From positions 68,783 through 132,782 of the forward strand of contig WRCA01000002.1 of assembly GCA_009784275.1 (NCBI GenBank): DNA of 64,000 nucleotides. Reading direction: 5' to 3'. How positions within the stretch are numbered: position 1 is the first letter of the stretch; every line of letters starts with the position of its first letter. Positions 31,023 to 39,213 of the stretch are shown here, piece by piece. Under the pieces are notes generated by a model. It saw nothing but the letters and a program-made list of their open reading frames with translations, made no database searches and was not told the DNA's origin. The stretch is from Alphaproteobacteria bacterium (GTDB lineage: Bacteria; Pseudomonadota; Alphaproteobacteria; Rs-D84). A program made the translations under genes and the position numbers.

Positions 31023-32024
31023 TTATCCCTTTCTTTTGATCCCGACTTTCTTTTCTAGCGCGGCAAAGCGCAAACTTTTACGCAGGTTATAGCTGCATGC
31101 GAATTTCAGCCAACCCCAAGCAGCCGCCACCTGTCCGCGATTTTGATCCGTCGGTTGCGGCGATTCCCAAATCTTTACAATTCTCTTTTTTAAATTTTTC
31201 AGTGTGCGCTTGCGCAGCAGTATGAAATCCGGAAAATGCCGATATCCAACGAAATCGACACCTGTCGCGGTCGGGATGATTTCTGCCTTGGAAAATTCCA
31301 GTTGCAGTTGCGATGATAAAAATTCGCGAATTTTGTCGCGTATCGCGCGCAGCTGCGCCTTGTCATTTGAAAATAAACAAAAGTCATCGCTGTATCGCAG
31401 ATAGTCGCGAACACGCAGTTCCCGCTTTATAAATATATCCAATTCATGAAGATACAGATTGCCCATCCATTGACTGCAGAGGTTGCCGATGGGCAGGTTT
31501 TTTCCACCGTCGGCGGAATAAATAATATCGCGGAATATTTCCAGCAAGCGCGCATCAGGCGTGGTCTTTCGCACGATTTCAAACATGATGTCATGATCGA
31601 TCGAAGGATAGAATTTCCTGATATCGCATTTTAATACATACTTGTTGCGGCGCATGAAACACATGGCGCGCCGGCTGGCCGAATGCAGGCCTCGGCCGGT
31701 GATGCATGCATAAGAATCCTTGATAAACATCCGTTCCCATTGCGGAGCAAAAATATTCATCAATGCGTGATGCAGCAGCCGATCGGGCGCGAATGGCAGA
31801 ATATAAATAGTTCGGCGCTTTGGATCCGTGATTTCCATTGTGCGATAGGTCGAGGTGCGAAATTCGCCCGCCATAACGGTCTGACGCAGGTTTTCCAGGT
31901 TTGTTTCAGAGTTTTTAAGGAAGCACGCGATTTCAGGTTTATTGCGCCGTCCGCGCACTGCCTTTTTCAGTGCAAGGGCAAAATTTTCGGGGGATATAAA
32001 GTCAGAGAACAGGGCAGGGCTCAT
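31023..32024 (-). CDS. DGR-type reverse transcriptase
   Basis: YVLKCDIRKFYPSIDHD, LPIGNLCSQWMGNLYLHELD (DGR [ILV]GxxxSQ motif), RDYLRYSDDFCLFSND (YxDD); adjacent TR/VR pair. Confidence 0.92.
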   Translation of the reverse strand: MSPALFSDFISPENFALALKKAVRGRRNKPEIACFLKNSETNLENLRQTVMAGEFRTSTYRTMEITDPKRRTIYILPFAPDRLLHHALMNIFAPQWERMFIKDSYACITGRGLHSASRRAMCFMRRNKYVLKCDIRKFYPSIDHDIMFEIVRKTTPDARLLEIFRDIIYSADGGKNLPIGNLCSQWMGNLYLHELDIFIKRELRVRDYLRYSDDFCLFSNDKAQLRAIRDKIREFLSSQLQLEFSKAEIIPTATGVDFVGYRHFPDFILLRKRTLKNLKKRIVKIWESPQPTDQNRGQVAAAWGWLKFACSYNLRKSLRFAALEKKVGIKRKG

Positions 32025-32320
32025 ACAAAAGTAAAATATTTATCCACTTTGATGATGTTGGTGCGGAATGGGATTTTATCGCCGTATTTATCGCATTGGT
32101 CCATCAGAACTCCGCTGCCGGTGAAAAGAATGCACATCTCACCATCCATCTCGAATTGCAGGTGCAGGCACATTTCGCCCTCATTTTTTTTAGAAGCGAT
32201 AATCTTGTGCCCGCGCACGGTAATCGGCTTGTTCAGAACTTCCTCTATGCGGCATTTTCTGCCATCCAGCGGGGGTTTAATATCAGCAAAGTCGGAAAAA
32301 GAATGGATTTCTTCGGGCAT
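32021..32320 (-). CDS. Small DGR-associated accessory protein (99 aa), function unknown
   Basis: ATGA stop/start overlap with the RT; lies between TR and RT on the same strand. Confidence 0.7.
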   Translation of the reverse strand: MPEEIHSFSDFADIKPPLDGRKCRIEEVLNKPITVRGHKIIASKKNEGEMCLHLQFEMDGEMCILFTGSGVLMDQCDKYGDKIPFRTNIIKVDKYFTFV

Positions 32321-32529
32321 GTAATGTCCTTTATTTATTTGCGATTAACTCCATCCTGCCCCCGTTTTCGGGGGCGGGACAGGAGCGTTTTTATCCCGGT
32401 TATTGTATTTTCCCCGCAAAGCAGAGAAGGTTGCATATCCAGCCTTGTGTGTCGGCTACATAATGGCTTGTCATTCCGGCGAAGGCCGGAACCATGTCCC
32501 CCGGGTTGGCAAAACCGAATATCAAGTAT

Positions 32530-32642
32530 CGAAAGCCCGCGCAGCGTCCTCCGTGTTCTCGGAATTATGGCCCGCGTTGTTCGCAAGGTTGTTACCAGCG
32601 TTCTCTCGCGCGTCATCCTGGGAGTCCCAGGTATCGCCGAGC
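32530..32642 (-). repeat. DGR template repeat (TR)
   Basis: 113 bp on minus strand (gctcggcgatacctggg...gctttcg), AAC-rich, identical to VR except 9 positions, all adenine in TR. Confidence 0.93.
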
Positions 32643-32849
32643 CAAAGAACAGGACCAAACGGCACGGTGCATACAGATATACCACCCGCAAATCCATTGG
32701 ATTCGCAAATATATTGTTAGTTCTTTCCCTGGAAAACTTCAACGAATTATATACTCGTATATAAGGTTTTTGTTTGTCAAATTGTGATTATTGTTGACGA
32801 AATTAATTTTTGCTCTATTTTTACAGTAACAGCAAAAATGGAGACAAGC

Positions 32850-33716
32850 ATGTCTGAAAAAGAGTTTATCATACCGGCAATTCAAGAGCTAACAAAAAAA
32901 GAAAATAAAGACGTAAGTCAGCATTGGAAGGACATATATGGAAACATCGGCGCCGAGGCGATAAAGAAGGGCATAACGGATTTTTCGCCAAAAAACCGCC
33001 AAAAATATCGCGACATTCGGCATACAAAAATTAATGAAGAAAAAATCGAGCTGATTGGCGATGGAACATTTTCCACCCCCGATCGTTCGATGGAAGAAAT
33101 TGTATCGAAAAAAGTAGAATTTTTGGATGGCCAAATAGCTGAATTGACCGAACAAAGAAACAGCCTGGCGCAAAAATACAATATCAAAAAAATCCCTGTT
33201 TTCTCTGGCTTGGAAAATCACATTATGGATGAATTCGTAGAAAACGCGCTGGCCAAAGGTTGGGCTTGGCTGTACCAGGATGGCGTCAAAGCCCGCGGCC
33301 AAACGAAGATCTATTTTGATGCGGGCTATTGGGCAGCATTCTGCGACAGAATGAGCATTGTCGTTAATTGCAACCCGGATGAAATCCAAGCCATCGCGGT
33401 TACCAACCATAGCGTGGATTATGCAATTGATACGAAAGAAAACCTGAATAGATACATGAGAGAGGTAAAACTTAAAGAGTTCAAGTTCGAGGAGAAGGAC
33501 GGCAAAGACAGCAAACACGGATATGGCTTTGTGAAGATAAGGGGGCATTGGTATGGAATAGTAAAGCTCGGCGATACCTGGGACTCCCAGGATGACGCGC
33601 GAGAGAACGCTGGTTACAACCTTGCGAACTACGCGGGCCGTTATTCCGGGTCCGCGGGGGACGCTGCGCGGGCTTTCGGCCTTGTGTATCAATCGCTGAC
33701 CCAAAACAGAAAATAA
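32850..33716 (+). CDS. DGR target (diversified) protein, VR at C-terminus
   Basis: ATG 32850 with ggaga RBS (track start 32784); C-terminal ...GDTWDSQDDARENAGYNLANYAGRYSGSAGDAARAFGLVYQ is encoded by VR. Confidence 0.85.
   Translation: MSEKEFIIPAIQELTKKENKDVSQHWKDIYGNIGAEAIKKGITDFSPKNRQKYRDIRHTKINEEKIELIGDGTFSTPDRSMEEIVSKKVEFLDGQIAELTEQRNSLAQKYNIKKIPVFSGLENHIMDEFVENALAKGWAWLYQDGVKARGQTKIYFDAGYWAAFCDRMSIVVNCNPDEIQAIAVTNHSVDYAIDTKENLNRYMREVKLKEFKFEEKDGKDSKHGYGFVKIRGHWYGIVKLGDTWDSQDDARENAGYNLANYAGRYSGSAGDAARAFGLVYQSLTQNRK
33566..33678 (+). repeat. DGR variable repeat (VR)
   Basis: 113 bp matching RC of 32530-32642; substitutions at 33615, 33630, 33640, 33642, 33649, 33651, 33652, 33654, 33658 all correspond to TR adenines. 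Confidence 0.93.
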
Positions 33717-33735
33717 TACGGAAAACGGAAAACTT

Positions 33736-33900
33736 GCCCCCCTTGTTAAAGGGGGGCGATTTTTATTAACGAGCCGCAGGCGAGTTTAGAAAAATCGGGG
33801 GGATTATTGTGTAATGTCTGGAATTAAAAAAGTAATCCCCCCAGAGTTGCTAGGCAACAAGTTGCCAAGCCAACTCTTCCCCTCTTTAACAAGAGGGGCT
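33736..33900. repeat. Palindromic interspersed repeat (cccccc ttgttaaa gggggg ... aagagggg)
   Basis: tgccccccttgttaaaggggggcg hairpin; gctaggcaacaagttgccaagc motif shared with 3.5 kb; similar copy at 34273-34432. Confidence 0.7.
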
Positions 33901-34239
33901 ATTCAATCCAAGTTCTTCGCAAATTTTCCAAAGGACCCCGTCAATATTTTTCAGAACCTCATCATTACCAAATCTTAAAATTCTATATCCTTGTGCTATC
34001 AGATATTTTGTTCTTTCTTCATCAGCATCGATGCCAGCTTCTGTATAATGCTGACTGCCATCACATTCAATTATAAATCTGCGTCGTCGCCAGATCAGAT
34101 CCGCAATGTATTTGTCGTCTATTACGAACTGTCTTTGAAATTTGCCAATTTTTGCATCATGAAGTGCGTAATAAAGTTTATTTTCAGCCTTCGTAGGATT
34201 TTTTCTATTCCAACGTGCAAGTTCGGTAAGTACAGACAT
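33886..34239 (-). CDS. DUF559-like (Vsr-related) endonuclease
   Basis: KNPTKAENKLYYAL, FQRQFVIDDKYIADLIWRRRRFIIECDGSQH, RILRFGNDEVLKNIDGVL. Confidence 0.85.
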   Translation of the reverse strand: MSVLTELARWNRKNPTKAENKLYYALHDAKIGKFQRQFVIDDKYIADLIWRRRRFIIECDGSQHYTEAGIDADEERTKYLIAQGYRILRFGNDEVLKNIDGVLWKICEELGLNSPSC

Positions 34240-34272
34240 GTCATGATTATACTTATTGTCAAAAGGGAGTCA

Positions 34273-34432
34273 AGTGCCCCTCTTGTTAAAGAGGGGCAGA
34301 ATTGGTTTACGAGCAAAGCGAGTTAGCAACTCTGGGGAGATGATTGTTTTGAACATTACACAGCATCCCCCCTAATTTTCGGCAAGCAAGCTTGCTCGAA
34401 AATTATCCCCCCTTTAACAAGGGGGGCACAAA
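34273..34432. repeat. Palindromic interspersed repeat, second copy
   Basis: gcccctcttgttaaagaggggc ... ccccctttaacaaggggggc; ggtttacgagcaaagcgagttagcaactc as at 3.4 kb. Confidence 0.7.
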
Positions 34433-34447
34433 ATGGAGTTTTAAATT

Positions 34448-34870
34448 TTAACGATGCTTGCGATGTTTTTTTGAAAGCTTATACTGTTCTTTTTCTACAT
34501 TCCACCTTCTTTGGACAGACCACTTTGCGCAATTGCAGGTTCCTTCCCAAAAATTTTTTTCTTTGATTTTTTCAGATTCTTCGATTTTTTGCTTACATAA
34601 GTCAAATTCCTGCGAAATCATTTCGTCCGTATACCATTTTGCGCACCAATGTTCGTCTTTACGCAGGTCTTCCAGCATATTCAGTTTGTTAGAATAAAAG
34701 ATCGATGCCTCGTTCGCCAGCTTATATTCTTGTTTGTTAGACAGATAGATTTTTTTCGGCCAATAATCATTCGGAATAAATAAGAGGGTATAATAATCCA
34801 ACAGCCAAATACCCGTGCCCGCCAGCACGATAGAGCCACAAATAATAAGCTTTTTCCATTTGGATTTCAT
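34448..34870 (-). CDS. Hypothetical membrane-anchored protein
   Basis: N-terminal TM LIICGSIVLAGTGIWLLDYYTLLFI; consensus promoter TTGACA-16-TATAAT on minus strand just upstream. Confidence 0.55.
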   Translation of the reverse strand: MKSKWKKLIICGSIVLAGTGIWLLDYYTLLFIPNDYWPKKIYLSNKQEYKLANEASIFYSNKLNMLEDLRKDEHWCAKWYTDEMISQEFDLCKQKIEESEKIKEKNFWEGTCNCAKWSVQRRWNVEKEQYKLSKKHRKHR

Positions 34871-35039
34871 TATAATTCCCTTGACAAATTAATTATAGCT
34901 TAAATTATTATTTTGTCAAGGTATTTTGCGGTTATAATAGGGTGCTTTTAAAAAATCCAAAAATCGCGCAAATCCGCGTTTAAAACAAATTGAACTGTCT
35001 GATAGAATTATGCTAGGTTATGATAAATCCTGAAATAAC

Positions 35040-35831
35040 ATGCCCAATAAAAAAATAGAAGTCTTCGAAGCCGGAAATGTAAAGCTTGTAAATTGCTGTA
35101 TGTTCAGCAATGCTGGCTTTGGTTCCGTGAAAGATAAAGGCGTAAATGCGATCATAACTGATTTCCCTTATGGAACATTAAACAAAAGAAACGAATGGGA
35201 CAAGGTTATAGATTACGATAAGTTTTGGATCGAAGCAAAACGGGTTGGCAAAGATAAAATGCCCATAATTTCAACCGCACAGATGCCTTTTACCGCTGTT
35301 CTGGTATCGACGAACTATAAAGATTTCAAATACACGCTTGTTTGGGAAAAATCAAAGGCAACGGGTTATTTAAATGCCAAGAAACAGCCAATGAGGGCGC
35401 ACGAAGACATTGTTGTGTTCTATAAAAAACAATGCAAGTACAACCCGCAAATGACAAAGGGCGAACCGTACAACAAAGGCTGTGCCGTTCGCGATACATT
35501 CGCATATGGAAAACAAGAAAAAGCAGTATTGGTAAAGAATGATACTGGTGACAGGTATCCTCGTTCCGTTCAGTATTTCGTTACGGCGGAAAGCGAAGGC
35601 AAACTGCATCCCACGCAAAAACCAGTTACCTTGTTCGAATGGCTGATAAAGACTTATACCGATAAGAATGATTTGGTATTGGATCCTTGTTTCGGCAGCG
35701 GAACGACCGCCATTGCTGCCATCAGGACCGGACGGAAATTTATAGGATTTGAAAAAGATCCTGTTTATTTCAAGGCAGCAAAAAAACGGATTAAAGAAGA
35801 ATTAAAAGCAAACTTATTATTCGATTTATAA
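35040..35831 (+). CDS. DNA methyltransferase (N6-adenine/N4-cytosine type)
   Basis: ITDFPYGT (DPPY-like), HPTQKPVTLFEWLIKTYT, VLDPCFGSGTTAIAAIRTGRKFIGFEKD. Confidence 0.88.
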   Translation: MPNKKIEVFEAGNVKLVNCCMFSNAGFGSVKDKGVNAIITDFPYGTLNKRNEWDKVIDYDKFWIEAKRVGKDKMPIISTAQMPFTAVLVSTNYKDFKYTLVWEKSKATGYLNAKKQPMRAHEDIVVFYKKQCKYNPQMTKGEPYNKGCAVRDTFAYGKQEKAVLVKNDTGDRYPRSVQYFVTAESEGKLHPTQKPVTLFEWLIKTYTDKNDLVLDPCFGSGTTAIAAIRTGRKFIGFEKDPVYFKAAKKRIKEELKANLLFDL

Positions 35832-36506
35832 TATTTCTATAATAAACGAAACGAACTTCTTTATAACATCATCGTCTAATTCGTGTTTCACTTTGTAAAG
35901 CGGTTTCGCGGAACTTCTTTTATTTTTCAGAAAGAAAAAGATTTTCGATTCGATTCCATTCGGGTCGGACGTCAGGTGTTTCGTGTCGTCCCAGAAATCT
36001 GCTTCGTATACGAATAGTGTTTTATCTTTTGCCGCGTTTTGTCCGGCAAAGACAATGTATTTGACATCTGCGGGATCTGTTCCATGCTGTTTCAGCGACT
36101 GTGCTATTTTTCTGAAATCTGCCAACGCTCTGTCGTAATAGCATGAATCAAGATAGGTTTTGTTTTCGATAAATGCTATTCTTTTTTTATTAGAAAAAAT
36201 ATGCCGGTCGACTTGAATTTGATTGAATTCAACATCACGGCCTTTGTAATGAATTGTTTTCGAAAGGCGATCCCGGCCGCCGACTATGGATTCAATATTG
36301 GCGCCAGGAATTTCAGTATTTATAGTATCAAAAATGTTTTGTAATAATGATTCAACCAGATTACCCGCCGCATCGCGAATAACGCCTTCAGTCTGGGCGG
36401 TTTCTGCCAACGACGCAAGTTGCGCTTGCTCTCTATCATAACATTTATGGATATTTGTGATAACTTTGCCAGTAATTCTATCAAGTTCTGATTGCGGTAA
36501 ATTCAA
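35826..36506 (-). CDS. Putative type II restriction endonuclease partner
   Basis: Tail-to-tail with the MTase; VDRHIFSNKKRIAFIENKTYLDSCYYDRALADF resembles a PD-(D/E)xK-type core (E-x-K). Confidence 0.55.
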   Translation of the reverse strand: MNLPQSELDRITGKVITNIHKCYDREQAQLASLAETAQTEGVIRDAAGNLVESLLQNIFDTINTEIPGANIESIVGGRDRLSKTIHYKGRDVEFNQIQVDRHIFSNKKRIAFIENKTYLDSCYYDRALADFRKIAQSLKQHGTDPADVKYIVFAGQNAAKDKTLFVYEADFWDDTKHLTSDPNGIESKIFFFLKNKRSSAKPLYKVKHELDDDVIKKFVSFIIEIL

Positions 36507-36569
36507 AATAAAACCCCTATATTTTCATAGGAGTTTATTACTTTTCAGCGATTCGTTCCAGTGTGCGTA

Positions 36570-37166
36570 TTAGTATTTTATTTTGCTGTGTTCCCTCATG
36601 ATTTTAATTTGTCCTGGGAATGGGTATTCGCGGAAGTATTTTTTTCTGTCTTCTTCCGAATAGCGGCTTTGTTTCGGTACAAATCCCGCTGGTAATTTCG
36701 ACTGGAATGTTTGGACTTCGTTCCAGCCGCCTTTTAGTCCAATTTGATAAGGATAGAATTCCTTTGGCACACCGTTTATAAATATTGCCAAGAATGGCCG
36801 CTTGCCCGCGTAAGTAATACGATGTATTCCGTCTATCAAAAGCGGCTGGCCATCGATAACTTCTATGATCGGTGGCGTAAAGGTATACGGGACTTCGTTA
36901 TCAGCAACCGAATAAGTTATAAATCCTGAATTCGACAGGATATTTACGCCATGTTTGGAAAATGATTTATCCAGCGTTTTGATGATATCCAGCTGGTCTT
37001 GCAGGACAAAGCGCTGGGTCGGGACTATGTCGCTTTTATTCGCGAACTCAAGCGTTATTTTCGCGCCGTCATAAGGGTTAACATACGGAAGTCCGCGCAG
37101 TGTGGCATTTTTTATAACTCCCATCAAATCATCGGTTCCATGCAGCTTGTGTTCAGATATTTTCAT
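36570..37166 (-). CDS. Hypothetical protein with ParB/sulfiredoxin-like DGIHR motif
   Basis: PPIIEVIDGQPLLIDGIHRITYAGKRP. Confidence 0.5.
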   Translation of the reverse strand: MKISEHKLHGTDDLMGVIKNATLRGLPYVNPYDGAKITLEFANKSDIVPTQRFVLQDQLDIIKTLDKSFSKHGVNILSNSGFITYSVADNEVPYTFTPPIIEVIDGQPLLIDGIHRITYAGKRPFLAIFINGVPKEFYPYQIGLKGGWNEVQTFQSKLPAGFVPKQSRYSEEDRKKYFREYPFPGQIKIMREHSKIKY

Positions 37167-37230
37167 TGCGCCAACCTTTGCTTGCGTGCTACATTCCCCT
37201 TGGTCGGGAACTTACAACAAAGGAAAATTT

Positions 37231-37764
37231 ATGTCAACAAAAATGTACTTTGATATGGATGGGGTTTTGGCGGATTTCGACGCCAGCGCTTGTAAGATTC
37301 TGGATCGCAAGGATTTGAATTATCGAACCGAAGTTATGGCCGGCGATGCGCTTGAAGCAAAGAAAAAGCGCTGGCTGGATATTGAACAAACGCCTGGATT
37401 TTGGGAAAACTTGCAGCCCATCGTTGGCGTGGAATCCATGCTGGCGGCGGCATCCAAGTTGAGTGAAATTTTTGTTTTATCAACGGCGCCATCCGCAAAG
37501 CGTTTCATAAAAGGCGATGAATATGTCCAGCATATAATTGATGCTAAAAAGGCCTGGATTGCCCGGTATTTCGGCAAGTTCTTTGCACCGGAACATGTGA
37601 TAATAGTTCGCGATTCAAAGGAAAAAATAGCGAAATCCGGTCCTGATAGCTTATTGATCGATGATCGCGCAGAAAATATATCTGATTGGATTAACGCGGG
37701 TGGACGCGGCATAGTTTTTAAATCGCCATCCCAGGTTATAAAAGATATGTCTGGCGAATTTTAG
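37231..37764 (+). CDS. 5'(3')-deoxyribonucleotidase-like HAD protein
   Basis: MYFDMDGVLADFDASACKIL; VLSTAPSAK; LLIDDRAENI; start set to ATG 37231. Confidence 0.75.
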   Translation: MSTKMYFDMDGVLADFDASACKILDRKDLNYRTEVMAGDALEAKKKRWLDIEQTPGFWENLQPIVGVESMLAAASKLSEIFVLSTAPSAKRFIKGDEYVQHIIDAKKAWIARYFGKFFAPEHVIIVRDSKEKIAKSGPDSLLIDDRAENISDWINAGGRGIVFKSPSQVIKDMSGEF

Positions 37765-37770
37765 CGGTTT

Positions 37771-38439
37771 TTACTTATACTGTTTCCAGTACGCGTTCCA
37801 GATTTGTGATGCCAATCTGCTCGCATACCTGCGCACGCGAAATGCGGCATCATATGCAACATCCATATCCATATCGCGCATGTCGCAACATACAAAATCG
37901 GTCTGCACCGCTTTCCCGTTTCGTTGGAATTTATTATGTATCGTTGCATTGACGCTGATCCAGATAGAAAGGTCTTCGCCGTCTTTTTCTATCGGTGTTC
38001 CATTTCTGCCCTTTTGGATATCACGACGTTTTATAAAGTTGCTGGCTGTTTTTGTCTTTATGCTGTTAATATCTATCTCGGTATCGGGTACTTTGCGGTC
38101 CCCGAATATTAATTTGGCCTGATTGGCAAGGATCGGTACGGAACTTACAAATTTTGATGTAATTCTCTCTGGATTTCCGATTCTTTGGCCCTTATAGGAA
38201 TAGATTGTATTTCCAGCGGCGTCAGTTACACCATCGCCAGAGATTGCAATGTGGGTTGAACTCTGCGTTGACCAGTCTTCCTTTGGGGTCCAAAAAGCAT
38301 CCTCTTCCACTGGATCATAGGCATGACTGCCCCATCTCTGTATGGGCCCGTTCTTTTCAAACCTTCTGGCTCTTTTGGCTTCTTCTACCTGCTTTCGGTC
38401 TATTTTCGCAGCTATTTTTTTTCTGTTAAGCTTTGCCAT
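37771..38439 (-). CDS. Hypothetical protein
   Basis: 222 aa ORF; upstream minus-strand TTGACA-16-TATAAT near 38.47-38.50 kb. Confidence 0.55.
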   Translation of the reverse strand: MAKLNRKKIAAKIDRKQVEEAKRARRFEKNGPIQRWGSHAYDPVEEDAFWTPKEDWSTQSSTHIAISGDGVTDAAGNTIYSYKGQRIGNPERITSKFVSSVPILANQAKLIFGDRKVPDTEIDINSIKTKTASNFIKRRDIQKGRNGTPIEKDGEDLSIWISVNATIHNKFQRNGKAVQTDFVCCDMRDMDMDVAYDAAFRVRRYASRLASQIWNAYWKQYK

Positions 38440-38575
38440 TCTTTTATCCCTTTATTTCAATGTGAAATAATTATAGTATAAAATTGTTATTTGTCAAGTA
38501 TTTCTATAATGGGGGCAGGGCTTAAAAATCCGCGCCATGGCGCGTCAGAACGGCTTCCCTCATATTAATAAAACA

Positions 38576-38603
38576 TTGACAAATAGCAATATTGTTGTAT
38601 AAT
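38576..38603 (+). promoter_or_regulatory. Consensus promoter
   Basis: TTGACA - 16 bp - TATAAT. Confidence 0.6.
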
Positions 38604-38630
38604 GACATATATATTACCACATTGGGATCC

Positions 38631-39197
38631 ATGATGCCAACTATTGAGATTAATGGAATAAAAAATTATAAATTAGACGGTTCCACTTTAAAGGTGGATC
38701 TTGCTTACGATCAGATTCAGCCTCTTATAGAACAATTACAGCAAACAAAACGGATCAATAACAGCTCCAAGCATATAATTATTACATCTGAAGGTGTTAA
38801 TATATCGCAATATAAGACCTTTGATATCCCCAGTTTTGATAAGTTTCATGAATGGTTCGCGCAGATGAATGCGAACTTTATTGTGCAATACAAGGAATAT
38901 GGGTTGGCCATTGAAAGATTAGAAATCAAAACCGCCTGTAACAAGCCAAAGGCTGGCTATGACAAATTTACGACAGAAGCGCCGATAGAAGACAAAGCAA
39001 ATTTGTGGAATGATAAGTATCAGTGGTACAAAGTTACCTTTACTGATGGCTCCAGTTCTGGTTGGTTGTGCAAGGGGGTATATACTTCTGGGCGTGTGGC
39101 TGTAAAGGAAATAGGTTGCCTGTTGCACAATTTGGCTAAACTTTCAGGTTTTAATAATATATTAGTGGCCCGCAAACAACATCAGAAAATGCAGTGA
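38631..39197 (+). CDS. Hypothetical protein
   Basis: Starts at ATG 38631 downstream of promoter; track start 38592 overlaps the -10; C-terminal half resembles 39214..39762. Confidence 0.55.
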   Translation: MMPTIEINGIKNYKLDGSTLKVDLAYDQIQPLIEQLQQTKRINNSSKHIIITSEGVNISQYKTFDIPSFDKFHEWFAQMNANFIVQYKEYGLAIERLEIKTACNKPKAGYDKFTTEAPIEDKANLWNDKYQWYKVTFTDGSSSGWLCKGVYTSGRVAVKEIGCLLHNLAKLSGFNNILVARKQHQKMQ

Positions 39198-39213
39198 GAA
39201 ATTCAAGTGACCT

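Noticed and set aside
32021-32320. Calling the 99 aa accessory ORF Avd
   Set aside because: Predicted beta-rich sequence and no recognisable Avd-like helical pattern; left as unknown accessory
32335-32742. 135 aa minus-strand ORF and 96-222 aa plus-strand ORFs over the TR region
   Set aside because: They arise from the GC-rich, AAC-rich TR; their apparent protein similarity to the antisense of the target gene is simply the TR/VR DNA match
32889-33704. 271 aa ORF antisense to the DGR target gene
   Set aside because: Fully antisense to a well-supported CDS with RBS; low-quality composition
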